A stretch of 62,960 nt of DNA, from NCBI GenBank assembly GCA_030446525.1, contig JAUJNC010000005.1:1-62960 (forward strand). Direction: 5' to 3'. The translations under genes and the position numbers were made by a program. Below are positions 30,121 through 38,498 of the stretch, in pieces; position 1 is the stretch's first letter; each line of letters opens with the position of its first letter. The notes beneath the pieces are model-generated. The model was not told where the DNA came from and did no database searches. It saw only the letters and a list, made by a program, of their open reading frames with translations. Source of the stretch: Armatimonadaceae bacterium (GTDB lineage: Bacteria > Armatimonadota > Armatimonadia > Armatimonadales > Armatimonadaceae).

Positions 30121-32701
30121 CTACAGGCGCGGGTCTACCGGCTCGCTTTCCAGCGCCAGAACCCCGAAGGCGCATTCGTGCACGCGGCGCAGCGGTTCGC
30201 CGCGCACGAAACGCTCCAGGCCTTCGACGCCGAGCGCGAACTCACGGCTCGCCAGCGCCCGCTTGGCGCCCAGGCCCCGCTCGCGCAGGCGAGCGAGGTT
30301 CTCCTCTTCTGTGTACTCGGGGCCGTAGATGATGCGCAGGTACTCGCGCCCCCGCACCTTCAGGGCCGGCTGGCAGCCGCGCGGCGGGAGGAAAGAAAGC
30401 GGCTTGACCACCATCCCCTCGCCGCCCGTGGTGGTCTTCTGCTCCCACCAGGCCACGCCCGCCGCCCGGGACGCCTGGTCGCCGGTGTCGACGACGAGCG
30501 TGTCGGTGGCTACGAAGAGCGGCGACTGTGCGGCAAGGCGCGCCAGCGTACCGGTGTGCCACCTGTGGTCCCGGTCCAGGGGGGTGCGCCCCTGGACGGC
30601 GAGCAGGTGGAAGGGCGCCACCCTCAGGTCGGCGGGGCCTGCCACGTCCCAGCAGTAGCGCGCGTAGGCCACGGCGTACGCCTCGATGTCCGCCAGGCGG
30701 CGGCGGAGCCGTTCGGCGATCTCCGCCGCGCGCGGCAGGCCGCGCGCGGCGGCGGACTCGGCGGCGGCAAGCTCGGCCCCGAGGGCGGCGCGGCCCGCGG
30801 CGGCGGTGGGGGCGTACTGCTCGCGGGCAGCCCCAGCGCCTTGGCGTTCCAGGGCATCAGGCTCGGCGTCCAGGCAGCACCAGTCGGTTTCCAGGCTCGT
30901 CCCACAGGCCCGCGGCCTCGAGCGCCCGCGCGGCCTCGGCGAGCAACGCGGCGGCGAGCGCCGCATCGTCGAAGAAGGGCCGGCCCGTACGGGTCAGGAT
31001 CGCGCCCGTCTCCCCTTCCCCGGCCCCGAACCGCGCGCGGGCGGCTTCGGCGCCGCGGCAGACGACGAGCACGGCGCGCGACCCCATGTGCTTCTCCTGG
31101 CAGATAACCTCGGACACACCGCGCCCGGCAAAGTAGGCGAACGCCTCGGCAGGGTGCTCCAGATAGTCGCCGCCCCGGGCCGTTTCCACGGGGCTCATGG
31201 TCGGCGGCAGATAGACCAGCCAGCGCGGGTGCGCGGCGAAGCGGCTGACCACCTCCAGCGCGGCCGCGGCGTTCCCCTCGGCGATGATGACGTTCCCGGC
31301 GAGCCGCGTTCCCACCACACGCCGCCCGGTGACGTCGGCGATGTCGAGCAGGTCGTCGTGGCGCCACTGCTCGGAAAGACCTGTCCCCCCCTCTCCCGCA
31401 GCGTGGGAGAGGGGGCCAGGGGGTGAGGGCAGGAACGGGCGCACCGGCTCGGCGTAGGTTCGGCGCGCGGGGACGGAGACGACCTCCCGCTCCGGCCAGC
31501 GCAGGGCGGTGAGCGCGCCGCCGAACACGCAGCCCGTGTCGATGTTGACGGTGTTGTTCAGCCACTCGGCCGTTGGGACGGGCGTGTGGCCGTAGACCAC
31601 GGCCGCGCGGCCCCGGTACTCCGCCGCCCAGTCCCAGCGCACGGGCAGGCCGAACTCGTCCGTCTCGCCCGTGGTCTCGCCGTAGAGGGCGAAGTCGCGC
31701 ACGCGGGACGAGGCGCGGCCCTGCATCTCCTCCTTCATCCCGGCGTGCGCCGCCACCAGCCTGCCCCCGTCCAGCCACAGGTGCGACACCAGCCCGTCCA
31801 CGAAGGCGACGAAGCGCTCCTGGAACGCCTCGCACTCCCCTTCCGGCAACGCCCCGATCTGCGCCAGCGAATCGCCCAGGCCGTGCGTGATCTGGACGCT
31901 GCGCCCCTGCAGGGCGCGCATCAGCTTGTTGTCGTGGTTGCCCGGCACGCAGAGCGCGGCGCCCGCCCGCACCGCGTCCATCACGAGGGAGGCGGCCGCG
32001 ACGATCTTCGGGCCGCGGTCCACCAGGTCGCCCAGGAAAAGGAGGCGCCGCCCGGCCGGGTGCCGCCACACGCCTTCGGCGTCGGGGGCGTAGCCGAGAC
32101 GGGTGAGCAGGTCGCACAGCTCGTCGTGGCATCCGTGGACGTCGCCGACGATGTCGAACGGGCCCGCGACGTCGCGCTTGTCCGTCCAGAGCGGGGCGCG
32201 GGTGATCACGGCGCCCGCCACCTGCTCTTCGCCTTCCAGGCGCCACACGTGGCGGAACCCCTCGCGGCGCAGGTTCCGGAGCGAGCGGCGCAGGTCGCGC
32301 ACGTGTCGTTCGACCACGTGCCTGCCGAAGGCGCGGTCGGGCCGCCCGGCGTTGCGCGCGTGGCAGACGCGCTCCGGCAGGTCGAGGACGATGGCGACGG
32401 GCACGGCGTGGAACCGCCGTGCCAGCTCCAGCAAGGGCTTGCGCGCCCCCTCCTGGACGTTGGTGGCGTCCACGACCACGAGCCTGCGGCGGCGCAGCCG
32501 GATGGCGGCCAGGTAGTGGAGCGCGTCGAAGGCGTCCGCGGTCGCCTCCTGGCTCGTCTCGTCGTCGGAGACGAGGGCGCGGAAGCGGTCGGAGCTGAGC
32601 ACCTCGGTCGGCAGGGAGTGCCGCGCGGCGAAGGTCGACTTACCGCTTCCCGACGCGCCGATGAGGACGACGAGCGAAAAATCGGGGAGTTCAACGTTCA
32701 T
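30121..32701 (-). CDS. pnkp: Polynucleotide kinase-phosphatase/ligase-like RNA repair enzyme Pnkp (frameshifted)
   Basis: The first domain is a 5'-kinase with P-loop VVLIGASGSGKSTFA at residues 11-25 and VVVDATNVQEGARK. The second is a metallophosphatase with DIVGDVHGCHDEL, FLGDLVDRGPK, CVPGNHDNKL and VVYGHTPV. The third is a ligase-type adenylyltransferase with nucleotidyl-Lys motif ICQEKHMGSRAVLV and later GEGMVVKPLSFLPP. This order is diagnostic of bacterial Pnkp, which heals cut RNA ends and, with Hen1, seals them. Frame breaks occur near 30895, 30870 and 30825, inside the segment LWDELETDWCCLDAE...MPWNAKAL. A ~20-residue insert (PSPPGPLSHAAGEGGTG) between phosphatase and ligase domains is encoded by a palindromic repeat. 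Hen1 is 1.4 kb away on the same strand. Confidence 0.9.
31388..31430. repeat. REP-like palindromic repeat inside pnkp
   Basis: CCCCTCTCCC (31388-31397) and GGGAGAGGGG (31405-31414) form a 10-bp stem with a 7-nt loop, followed by GCCAGGGGGTGAGGGC. A similar hairpin plus GGGGTGAGGGC occurs at 41466-41506. It keeps the pnkp frame and codes for a Pro/Gly-rich linker. Confidence 0.65.
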
Positions 32702-32714
32702 GTGTAACGATACG

Positions 32715-32720
32715 ATTATA
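32715..32720 (-). promoter_or_regulatory. -10 box upstream of pnkp
   Basis: TATAAT on the minus strand ends 13 nt before the ATG of pnkp at 32701, which would leave a leader of only about 6 nt. No good -35 box is visible. The divergent flavin oxidoreductase gene starts 96 bp away. Confidence 0.4.
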
Positions 32721-32815
32721 CAGCGTGTTTAAGAGCGCGCCGTCAGGGCTACCATGAATGCAGGAATAGCGCGCCGCCCCGTTGCTGCGCATCATCCCGA
32801 GAAAGCCCATCTTGT

Positions 32816-33882
32816 ATGCACCTGTTCGCGCCCTTGCAGATCCGTGACGTCGCCCTCCGGAACCGGGTCGTGATGTCTCCCATGTGCCAGTACTCCAGCG
32901 TGGACGGCTTCGCCGGCGACTGGCATCTGGTGCACCTGGGCAGCCGCGCGGTCGGCGGCGCGGCCCTGATCCTCGCCGAAGCGTCCGCCGTGGAGGCGGG
33001 GGGACGCATCAGCCCGCACGACCTGGGCATCTACCGCGACGAGCACGTCGAGCCGCTCCGGCGCATCACGCGCTTCGTCCACGAACAGGGGGCGGTGGCG
33101 GGCATACAGCTCGCCCACGCCGGGCGCAAGGCCAGCACGGCGCGGCCCTGGGAGGGCGGCAGGCCCTTGGGGGAGGACGAAGGGGGCTGGCGGCCCGTCG
33201 TGGCGCCCAGCGCGATCCCCTTCGGCGATGGCTACCCGACGCCCGAAGCGCTCGACGCGGCGGCGGATCGGGGACGTCGTCCGCGCTTTCGCGGACGGCG
33301 CCCGCCGCGCACGGGAGGCCGGGTTCCGCGTGGTCGGTACACGCCGCCCGGCTACCTGCTGCACGAGTTCCTGTCCCCGCTGAGCAACCGGCGCGCAGAC
33401 CGCTACGGCGGCGACTTCGCCGGGCGTACGCGCCTGCTGCGGGACGTCGCGCGGGGGCGGTCCGGCAGGTGTGGCCGGAGCGCCTTCCCTGTTCGTGCGC
33501 CTGTCGGTCACGGACTGGATGGACGGCGGCTGGGACGTGGAGCAGTCCGTCCAGGCTCGCGCGCGGCTCAAGCCGCTCGGGTCGACCTCGTGGACTGCTC
33601 GTCCGGCGGGGCGGCGCCCGGGGCGGCCATACCCGTCGGGCCAGGCTACCAGGTGCCCTTCGCCGAGCGGATCCGGCGCGAGGCGGACGTCCTGACCGGC
33701 GCGGTCGGCATGATCACCCGGGCGCCGCAGGCCGACGAGATCGTCCCGCGACGGCCGGGGCGGACCTGGTGCTCGTGGGCCGCGAGGCGCTGCGACCCCT
33801 ACTGGCCCCTGCGCGCCGCCCGCGAACTGGATCAGGACGCTCCCGTACCGGCGCAATGGCCGCGCGGGCGTGGCCTGGATGA
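32816..33882 (+). CDS. NADH:flavin oxidoreductase, OYE/YqjM-type (frameshifted)
   Basis: It starts MHLFAPLQIRDVALRNRVVM and has SPMCQYSSVDG, DWHLVHLGSRAVGGAALILA, IQLAHAGRKASTARPW, LLHEFLSPLSNRRADRYGGD and SVTDWMDGGWD in order. These are standard elements of the FMN-binding TIM-barrel old-yellow-enzyme family, the MCxYS motif placing it with thermophilic-like YqjM/XenA ene-reductases. The frame breaks near 33265, 33340, 33450, 33575 and 33745. Joined, it is ~355 residues, ending QWPRAW.. at TGA 33880-33882. It is on the plus strand between pnkp and hen1, which are both on the minus strand, so it interrupts the usual Pnkp-Hen1 neighbourhood. The natural substrate is unknown. Confidence 0.75.
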
Positions 33883-33883
33883 C

Positions 33884-34030
33884 CCGCGCCCGGGATGGTC
33901 TGCGGGTCGAGGAGCGCCAGGGCGTCTGGCCGATCCGATTCAGGAGTGCTTCCTGCTCGGCCCGTTCCCGCAGCGACGCCACCGAGCGCGAGCGGGCGGT
34001 GCCGTCGCCTATCACCCTGCCGAAGCCCCG
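33884..34030 (-). pseudogene. Possible fragment of a GAF-type sensor kinase
   Basis: The minus strand reads SLRERAEQEALLNRIGQ and, after one frame change, ALLDPQTIP. This resembles the junction ahead of a GAF domain in sensor histidine kinases (RxEALLNRIGQAIRxxLDPQTI). Nothing else of such a gene is present. It fills the gap between the flavin oxidoreductase and hen1. The identification is tentative. Confidence 0.25.
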
Positions 34031-34062
34031 AAGGCGCGCTTTTTAAGGTTCGCGATCGGCGT

Positions 34063-35478
34063 TCAGGGTTCTGCCAGGTCGAGAACGGCCACTTGCGTCG
34101 GCGTGCCACGACCTTCCGGGTCTTCGTCGCCGATACCGGAGAAAGTGGCGGCGTAGCCGTGGCGCGCGGCGACCGCGTTCGCCCACGCGGCGAACGCGGC
34201 GCGCGTCCACTCGAACCGGTGGTCGGGATGGCGGAAGCGGCCCGCCGGAAGCGCGGGCCAGAGCGCGTGGTACTCGGCGTTGGGCGTGGTGACGAGCACG
34301 CGGCGCGGGCGGGCATGCTCCCAGACGACGCGCTCCAGGGATGGGAGGCGACCGGCGTCCAGGTGCTCGATGACCTCGGTGAGCAGGGCGACGTCGTAGC
34401 CTTCCAGGCGCGCGTCGCGGTAAACGAGCGAGCCCTGGAAGAGCGACACGCGCCCACGCTCGCGCTCGCCCATGCGGTCGAGATGGAGGCGGCGCGCGGC
34501 CCGCTCCAGTGCGAACGAGGACGCGTCCATGCCCGCGACGTGCTCCAAACCCGGCACGTTCTTGAGGAGCGCCTCCATCGTCTTGCCTTCGCCGCAGCCC
34601 AGGTCCAGGACGCGGCGCGCGGGCGGGTCGAGGCCCCGCACGGTTTCGACGGCCGCCGCGATGCGCCGGTCGTTCAAGCGGACCGGCGTTTCCAGCCGCT
34701 GCTCGGCCGCGTCGCGCGGGGCGGCGTCCTCCCCCTCCTCGGCGTCGGGCACGCCCTCGATATCGGCCAGGCGGGCCAGCGCGGCGTCGGCCAGCCGGCG
34801 CTTGTAGCGCAGGTAGCGGCGCGCGATGAGGTCCTTTTCCGGGTGCGCGGAAAGCCAGCCCTCGCCGCGGCGCAGGAGCTTTTCCACCTCGTCTTCGCCG
34901 ATGGCGTAGTGCTTGGCGTTGTCCAGAACGGGCACGAGCACGTACACGTGCGTGAGCAGGTCCCGGACCGTCTGCTGGCCTTCCAGGGTGACGGCGTACA
35001 GGTCGCTTTCCCCCCAGGCCGGGAAGCGCGCGTCCAGCGCAAGGCGACGAGCCGTCACGGCGTAGCCGAGCGGCTCCCAGACGCGGCGTATCAGCCCCTC
35101 GCCGCCGTCGCAGTCGAGGGTGTGCAGCGTCGCCGACAGCGGCAGCTTCTCGCCGACGCGCCCGGGGCGGTCTTTGGAGCGCCCCGCCAGGGCGGTGCCA
35201 AATACCTCGCCCAGCGCCACCGACAGGAACGAGGACGGCACGTATGGCCGGTCGGAAACGTACTGCGCCAGGGTGACGCCGCGGCTGCCGCGTACCAGGC
35301 CCACGGGATCGATCTCCACCAGCAGCGCCGCCGTGCAGCGCTCCGGCGACGCCTCCGGATAGAAAACGCGCGCGGTCCCGAACGAGGTTCGGCGCTCGAA
35401 CAGGGAAGACGGGTTTTTGTGCAGCAGGTACCCGAGATCCGTGGCGTCCGGGGCCGTGCAGGTGATGGTGAAGAGCAT
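34063..35478 (-). CDS. hen1: 3'-terminal RNA ribose 2'-O-methyltransferase Hen1
   Basis: This intact 471-residue protein has the bacterial Hen1 N-terminal domain (MLFTITCTAPDATDLGYLLH, HKNPSSLFERRTSFGTARVF, YPEASPERCTAALLVEIDPV). An SAM methyltransferase domain starts near residue 265 (RRVLDLGCGEGKTMEALL), with the metal-binding segment LTEVIEHLDAGRL and FRHPDHRFEWTR, and VTTPNAEY. Bacterial Hen1 methylates the 3'-end of damaged RNA held by Pnkp before sealing, so that the repaired RNA resists re-cleavage. Pnkp lies downstream on the same strand beyond the flavin oxidoreductase. A TACACT box 8 nt before the ATG suggests leaderless transcription, so hen1 has its own promoter. Confidence 0.93.
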   Translation of the reverse strand: MLFTITCTAPDATDLGYLLHKNPSSLFERRTSFGTARVFYPEASPERCTAALLVEIDPVGLVRGSRGVTLAQYVSDRPYVPSSFLSVALGEVFGTALAGRSKDRPGRVGEKLPLSATLHTLDCDGGEGLIRRVWEPLGYAVTARRLALDARFPAWGESDLYAVTLEGQQTVRDLLTHVYVLVPVLDNAKHYAIGEDEVEKLLRRGEGWLSAHPEKDLIARRYLRYKRRLADAALARLADIEGVPDAEEGEDAAPRDAAEQRLETPVRLNDRRIAAAVETVRGLDPPARRVLDLGCGEGKTMEALLKNVPGLEHVAGMDASSFALERAARRLHLDRMGERERGRVSLFQGSLVYRDARLEGYDVALLTEVIEHLDAGRLPSLERVVWEHARPRRVLVTTPNAEYHALWPALPAGRFRHPDHRFEWTRAAFAAWANAVAARHGYAATFSGIGDEDPEGRGTPTQVAVLDLAEP

Positions 35479-35486
35479 GCCGGTTT

Positions 35487-35492
35487 AGTGTA
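35487..35492 (-). promoter_or_regulatory. Putative extended -10 box of hen1
   Basis: TGGTACACT on the minus strand (hexamer 35492-35487) has the TGn extension and lies 8 nt from the hen1 ATG at 35478. It sits within 20 bp of the stop codon of the upstream gene. Confidence 0.4.
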
Positions 35493-35496
35493 CCAT

Positions 35497-36315
35497 TCAG
35501 GCCCCCATCATCGCCGCCCGCAGGGCGCGCACGCGCTCGACGTCGACGGGCCCGGCGACGCGGCCGTCCCGCTTCAGGCTCGTGCCGACGATGGCCCCGT
35601 CCGCGCGGGCGAGCAGGCCCGGGGCGCTCCGGGCGTCCAGCCCACTGCCGATCAGCACGGGCGTCGCTGGCACGGCCTCTTTGACGCGCCGCACGTCACC
35701 CGGGTCGGTGGCCCCGCCGGTCGCCGCGCCGCTGACGATCAGGGCGTCGGCCAAACCGCGCAGCACGGCGTCCCGGGCCGCCGCTTCCAGGTCGGTCGCG
35801 CCGAGCTGCGCGGCGTGCTTGACGAACACGTCGGCCCACAAGGCCACGTCGGCGTCCAGCTCCCGGCGATACAGCACCGCCGCCCTCGCGGCGCCCTCGA
35901 TCAGCCCCTGATCCGTTACGGCGGCGCCGACGTAGACGTTGACGCGCACGAACTGCGCGCCGCAGACGTGGGCGATGGCGAGGGCGGCGCGCGCGTCGTT
36001 GCGCAGCACGTTGACGCCGACCGGCAGCGCGGTGGCTTCCCGCACGGCCTGCACCGCCCGCGTCATGGCCGCCAGGGTGTGCGGCGGCACGGCATCCTTG
36101 GCGAACGGCGCGTCAAAAAAGTTCTCCACGATCACGGCATCGGCGCCACCCTGCTCCAGGGCCCGGGCGTCCGCCACGGCCCGCGCGAGGACATCGCCCA
36201 TCGCCGCCTCGCCCCCGCGCGGGCTGCCTGGCAAGGCGCCGAGGTGCACCATACCGACGAGTGGCCGCCGGCCCCAGAACTCCGCCCCCAATTCCCCGTA
36301 GACCCTTTGCTGCAT
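35497..36315 (-). CDS. BtpA/SgcQ-family TIM-barrel protein
   Basis: It is 272 residues and intact, with AGGAGG upstream of ATG 36315. It carries LVGMVHLGALPGSPRGG, ALEQGGADAVIVENFFDAPF, LPVGVNVLRNDARAALAIAH, VNVYVGAAVTDQGLIEG, SGAATGGATDPGDVRRVKEA and VLIGSGLD, which together define the BtpA family. BtpA was named for a role in photosystem I stability in cyanobacteria and SgcQ for a sugar-phosphate operon; in other bacteria the activity is unknown, a phosphate-binding TIM-barrel enzyme being likely. It is 18 nt upstream of hen1 on the same strand, so the two could be co-transcribed. Confidence 0.85.
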   Translation of the reverse strand: MQQRVYGELGAEFWGRRPLVGMVHLGALPGSPRGGEAAMGDVLARAVADARALEQGGADAVIVENFFDAPFAKDAVPPHTLAAMTRAVQAVREATALPVGVNVLRNDARAALAIAHVCGAQFVRVNVYVGAAVTDQGLIEGAARAAVLYRRELDADVALWADVFVKHAAQLGATDLEAAARDAVLRGLADALIVSGAATGGATDPGDVRRVKEAVPATPVLIGSGLDARSAPGLLARADGAIVGTSLKRDGRVAGPVDVERVRALRAAMMGA

Positions 36316-36481
36316 GCCGCATCCTCCTCATCCTTGCAACCATTATGGCACCCCGTGGGAGAACTGTAAATCGTTGTGGCGCCCGCGAAGCGGAAAGGGC
36401 AGGGTGGTCTCGTTTCGCGAGCCGAGGGATAAGGGTACGACTCTAGCACGAGAACGACCCGAAACGGGAAAGGTCAGACAG

Positions 36482-36760
36482 ATGGCAGACGAGGAAGCGT
36501 CCCGACGGACGGACGGTCTGGACGGTGCGAAAACCGGTCTCGACAGCGAGGCCCATGTCGGCCCGACGCTCGGCGGCCTGGGCGGGGTGGGGACCGGCGT
36601 GGCGGAGGGCGCCACGCAATCGTGGCCGGGTCCGATGGGCGGCATGGCGATGCCCGTTATGGGAGGCGTCCCGACGATCGGGCCTGCCGTGGCGACCTCG
36701 GACGCGCTCGACGACCTGTCGGATGTCGACCCCCGGGAAGAGGAGAGGATAGACCCATGA
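36482..36760 (+). CDS. Small glycine-rich hypothetical protein
   Basis: The 92-residue frame starts MADEEASRRTDGLDGAKTG (AAAGG 9 nt upstream) and continues through LGGLGGVGTGVAEGATQSW and GGMAMPVMGGVPTIG to an acidic tail, DPREEERIDP. No signal peptide or known domain is present. Its stop overlaps the next start in ATGA (36757-36760), so translation of the two genes is probably coupled. Function unknown. Confidence 0.5.
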   Translation: MADEEASRRTDGLDGAKTGLDSEAHVGPTLGGLGGVGTGVAEGATQSWPGPMGGMAMPVMGGVPTIGPAVATSDALDDLSDVDPREEERIDP

Positions 36761-37576
36761 CTAAAGCGACAACGACCGGACTGACGATCGCCGTCGTACT
36801 CGGGCTGGCATCCGCAGCCCCCGTACGCGGGCAGAACGGGGCCCCCGCAGGGGAGCAACAGAACGCGGCGCCTGCCGGCGGGCAGCAGAATCAAGCGCCC
36901 GCGGGCGGGCAGCAGAACGCGGCCCCCGCGGAAGGGCAGAACGCCGCCCCGGCAGGCGGACAGCAGAACGCGGCGCCGGCAGGCGGTCAAAGTGCACCCG
37001 CGGCCCCCCGCGGGCGAAGCGCGGCCCCCGCCGACTACAACGGCCCCCGGTCCGCAAGGTGGGGGCGACGCAAGCCTGATGGTGAACGGACGGCCCGTGC
37101 AGCGGGACGCTGACGCCGCAGACGATCAACGGCGCCGTGATGGTGCCGATCCGCTTCGTGGCGGATTATATGGGCGCCAGCGTGGACTGGCAGCCGGGTC
37201 AGCGCCAGGTGCAGATAACCCGCGGCCGCGACAGCTGACGATGACGATGGGAGCGACGCTGGCAACGCTGAACGGACAGGGGCGGGCGATGTCCGCGGCG
37301 CCGGTCGTCGTCGCGGGCCGGGCAATGCTCCCGCTGCGCGAGGTGGGCCGCTTCTTCAACGCGGACGTCCAGTACAACGCGTCGACCCGCACCGTGTTCG
37401 TGAACACCCTCGGGGGCGCGGACAGCGCGCCGGCGACGGCGCCCGGCGCGGGGCTGGGGACGGCCGGGAGTTCCACCGGCGGGACCGGCGCCGGGGCCGC
37501 CGGACCGCCGCAGAACGGACGGGGTTTCCTCGGCCGGAGCCGTGCCGAAACGCGCCTGCCGCTTTCCAGAACCTGA
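36757..37576 (+). CDS. Secreted copper-amine-oxidase-N-like stalk domain protein (frameshifted)
   Basis: Residues 1-25 (TTTGLTIAVVLGLASAAPVRG) are a signal peptide, then about six repeats close to NAAPAGGQQ. After frame breaks near 37060, 37100 and 37215 it reads LMVNGRPV, LTPQTINGAVMVPIRFVADY, MGASVDWQPGQRQVQITRG and, in a second unit, MLPLREVGRFFNADVQYNAS followed by TRTVFVNT. These match the copper amine oxidase N-terminal-like domain often found on exported or cell-wall proteins; it is not an amine oxidase. The C-terminal tail is Gly/Ala-rich. Its 3' end converges with the minus-strand small coiled-coil gene. Confidence 0.65.
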
Positions 37577-37820
37577 ACCCGGTCCTCCAGGCGGCTGACG
37601 GCGGCGTCGAAGGACATGTCGAACTTGGTGGTGGTCTCCCGGAGCGCGGCGACCTCGCGGCGCAGGGCAGCCACCTCCTCGACAAGGCGCCCCGTCCTGA
37701 CGGTACTTCATCGCCGTCGGCTTTTCCCGGTGATTCAGGATCATCCGCACGATCATGACCGGGGTCATCACCGTGAGTGCCGAGATGCCGGCGATGATCG
37801 CCGCGATCGCTTCTGGCCCA
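37500..37820 (-). CDS. PspB-like membrane/coiled-coil protein, third paralog (frameshifted)
   Basis: A GTG at 37820, after one missing base, leads into a membrane helix (AIAAIIAGISALTVMTPVM) and IVRMILNHREKPTAMKYRQD. A further frame change gives EEVAALRREVAALRETTTKF followed by DMSFDAAVSRLEDRVQVLE. The LRETTTKFDMS segment is almost identical in the two upstream paralogs. The C-terminus is uncertain: the frame runs on across the convergent stalk-protein gene, so the boundary near 37500 is an estimate. An N-terminal helix plus a coiled coil resembles PspB/phage-shock small proteins. It is the last gene of the his-linked cluster. Confidence 0.5.
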
Positions 37821-37822
37821 CC

Positions 37823-38127
37823 TTATGCCCTGATGCCCCTTCCCGCGCGCACCGTCGTCTCCGCCTCAACCTCGGCGCTGCCCGCTCCGGCGTTCTGCCG
37901 CTGCTCGACCAGGTCCACCAACTCCACGGCCGCGTCAAGGCCGCGTCGAACGACATGTCGAACCTGGTCGTCGTTTCCCGCAGATCCTGCACCTCGCGCC
38001 GCAGTTCCTGAAGCGCCTGGAGCGTGCTCTCGTTGCCGGCGCGCCGATGCGCCGTCACCTCTTCCAGGCGTATCTTGTGCTTGAAGTAGACCATGATCGA
38101 GATCCATCCGAACAGAACGAGCGGCAC
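37823..38127 (-). CDS. PspB-like membrane/coiled-coil protein, second paralog
   Basis: It starts MPLVLFGWISIMVYFKHKIR, a short membrane helix followed by basic residues, then LQALQELRREVQDLRETTTR and FDMSFDAAL. One frame break near 37945 leads to AAVELVDLVEQRQNAGAGSA and the tail RAGRGIRA ending TAA at 37823. About 100 residues. It sits 35 nt after the first paralog and about 2 nt before the third, so the three are probably co-transcribed. Function unknown; the layout (cytoplasm-facing coiled coil on a single membrane helix) is an inference from sequence. Confidence 0.6.
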
Positions 38128-38162
38128 TAAATCTCCGCTAAATCTCCCACCTCGGCGTCCCC

Positions 38163-38468
38163 CTATCTGCGCGACAGCACCTGCTGCTCTTCGGTTGCCG
38201 CCGTTGCCGCGACGGTTCGTGTTTCCATCCGCTCCACGCGCCGTTCCAGGCGGTCCATGGCCGCATCCATGCTCATATCGAACTTCGTCGTGGTTTCGCG
38301 CAGTTCGGCCAGCTGGTTCTTGATCTCGGTCAGCTCCGCGCGCACCTCGGAAGACAGCCCCTGGGCCGTGCGCGCCTTGATCTCCGCCATCTTGCGCCGG
38401 TGCTCGGTGACGATGGCGACGACGGGAACGCCGAAAACGGCGAGGATAGCAACGATGGCTATGTCCAT
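38163..38468 (-). CDS. PspB-like membrane/coiled-coil protein, first paralog
   Basis: This intact 101-residue protein begins MDIAIVAILAVFGVPVVAIV, a single N-terminal membrane helix, then a helical region TEHRRKMAEIKARTAQGLSS and the coiled coil LAELRETTTKFDMSMDAAMD with RLERRVERMETR. The layout (short N-terminal helix, cytosolic amphipathic coil) is that of PspB. It lies 30 nt downstream of hisA on the same strand. The repeated ETTTKFDMS motif in three adjacent genes marks them as tandem duplicates. Confidence 0.7.
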   Translation of the reverse strand: MDIAIVAILAVFGVPVVAIVTEHRRKMAEIKARTAQGLSSEVRAELTEIKNQLAELRETTTKFDMSMDAAMDRLERRVERMETRTVAATAATEEQQVLSRR

Positions 38469-38498
38469 TGGTCGTTTCCTCCTGCGCGCGGGACGGGG

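Noticed and set aside
36757..37576. True copper amine oxidase
   Set aside because: Only the small N-terminal-like stalk repeats are present; no catalytic domain or TPQ site.
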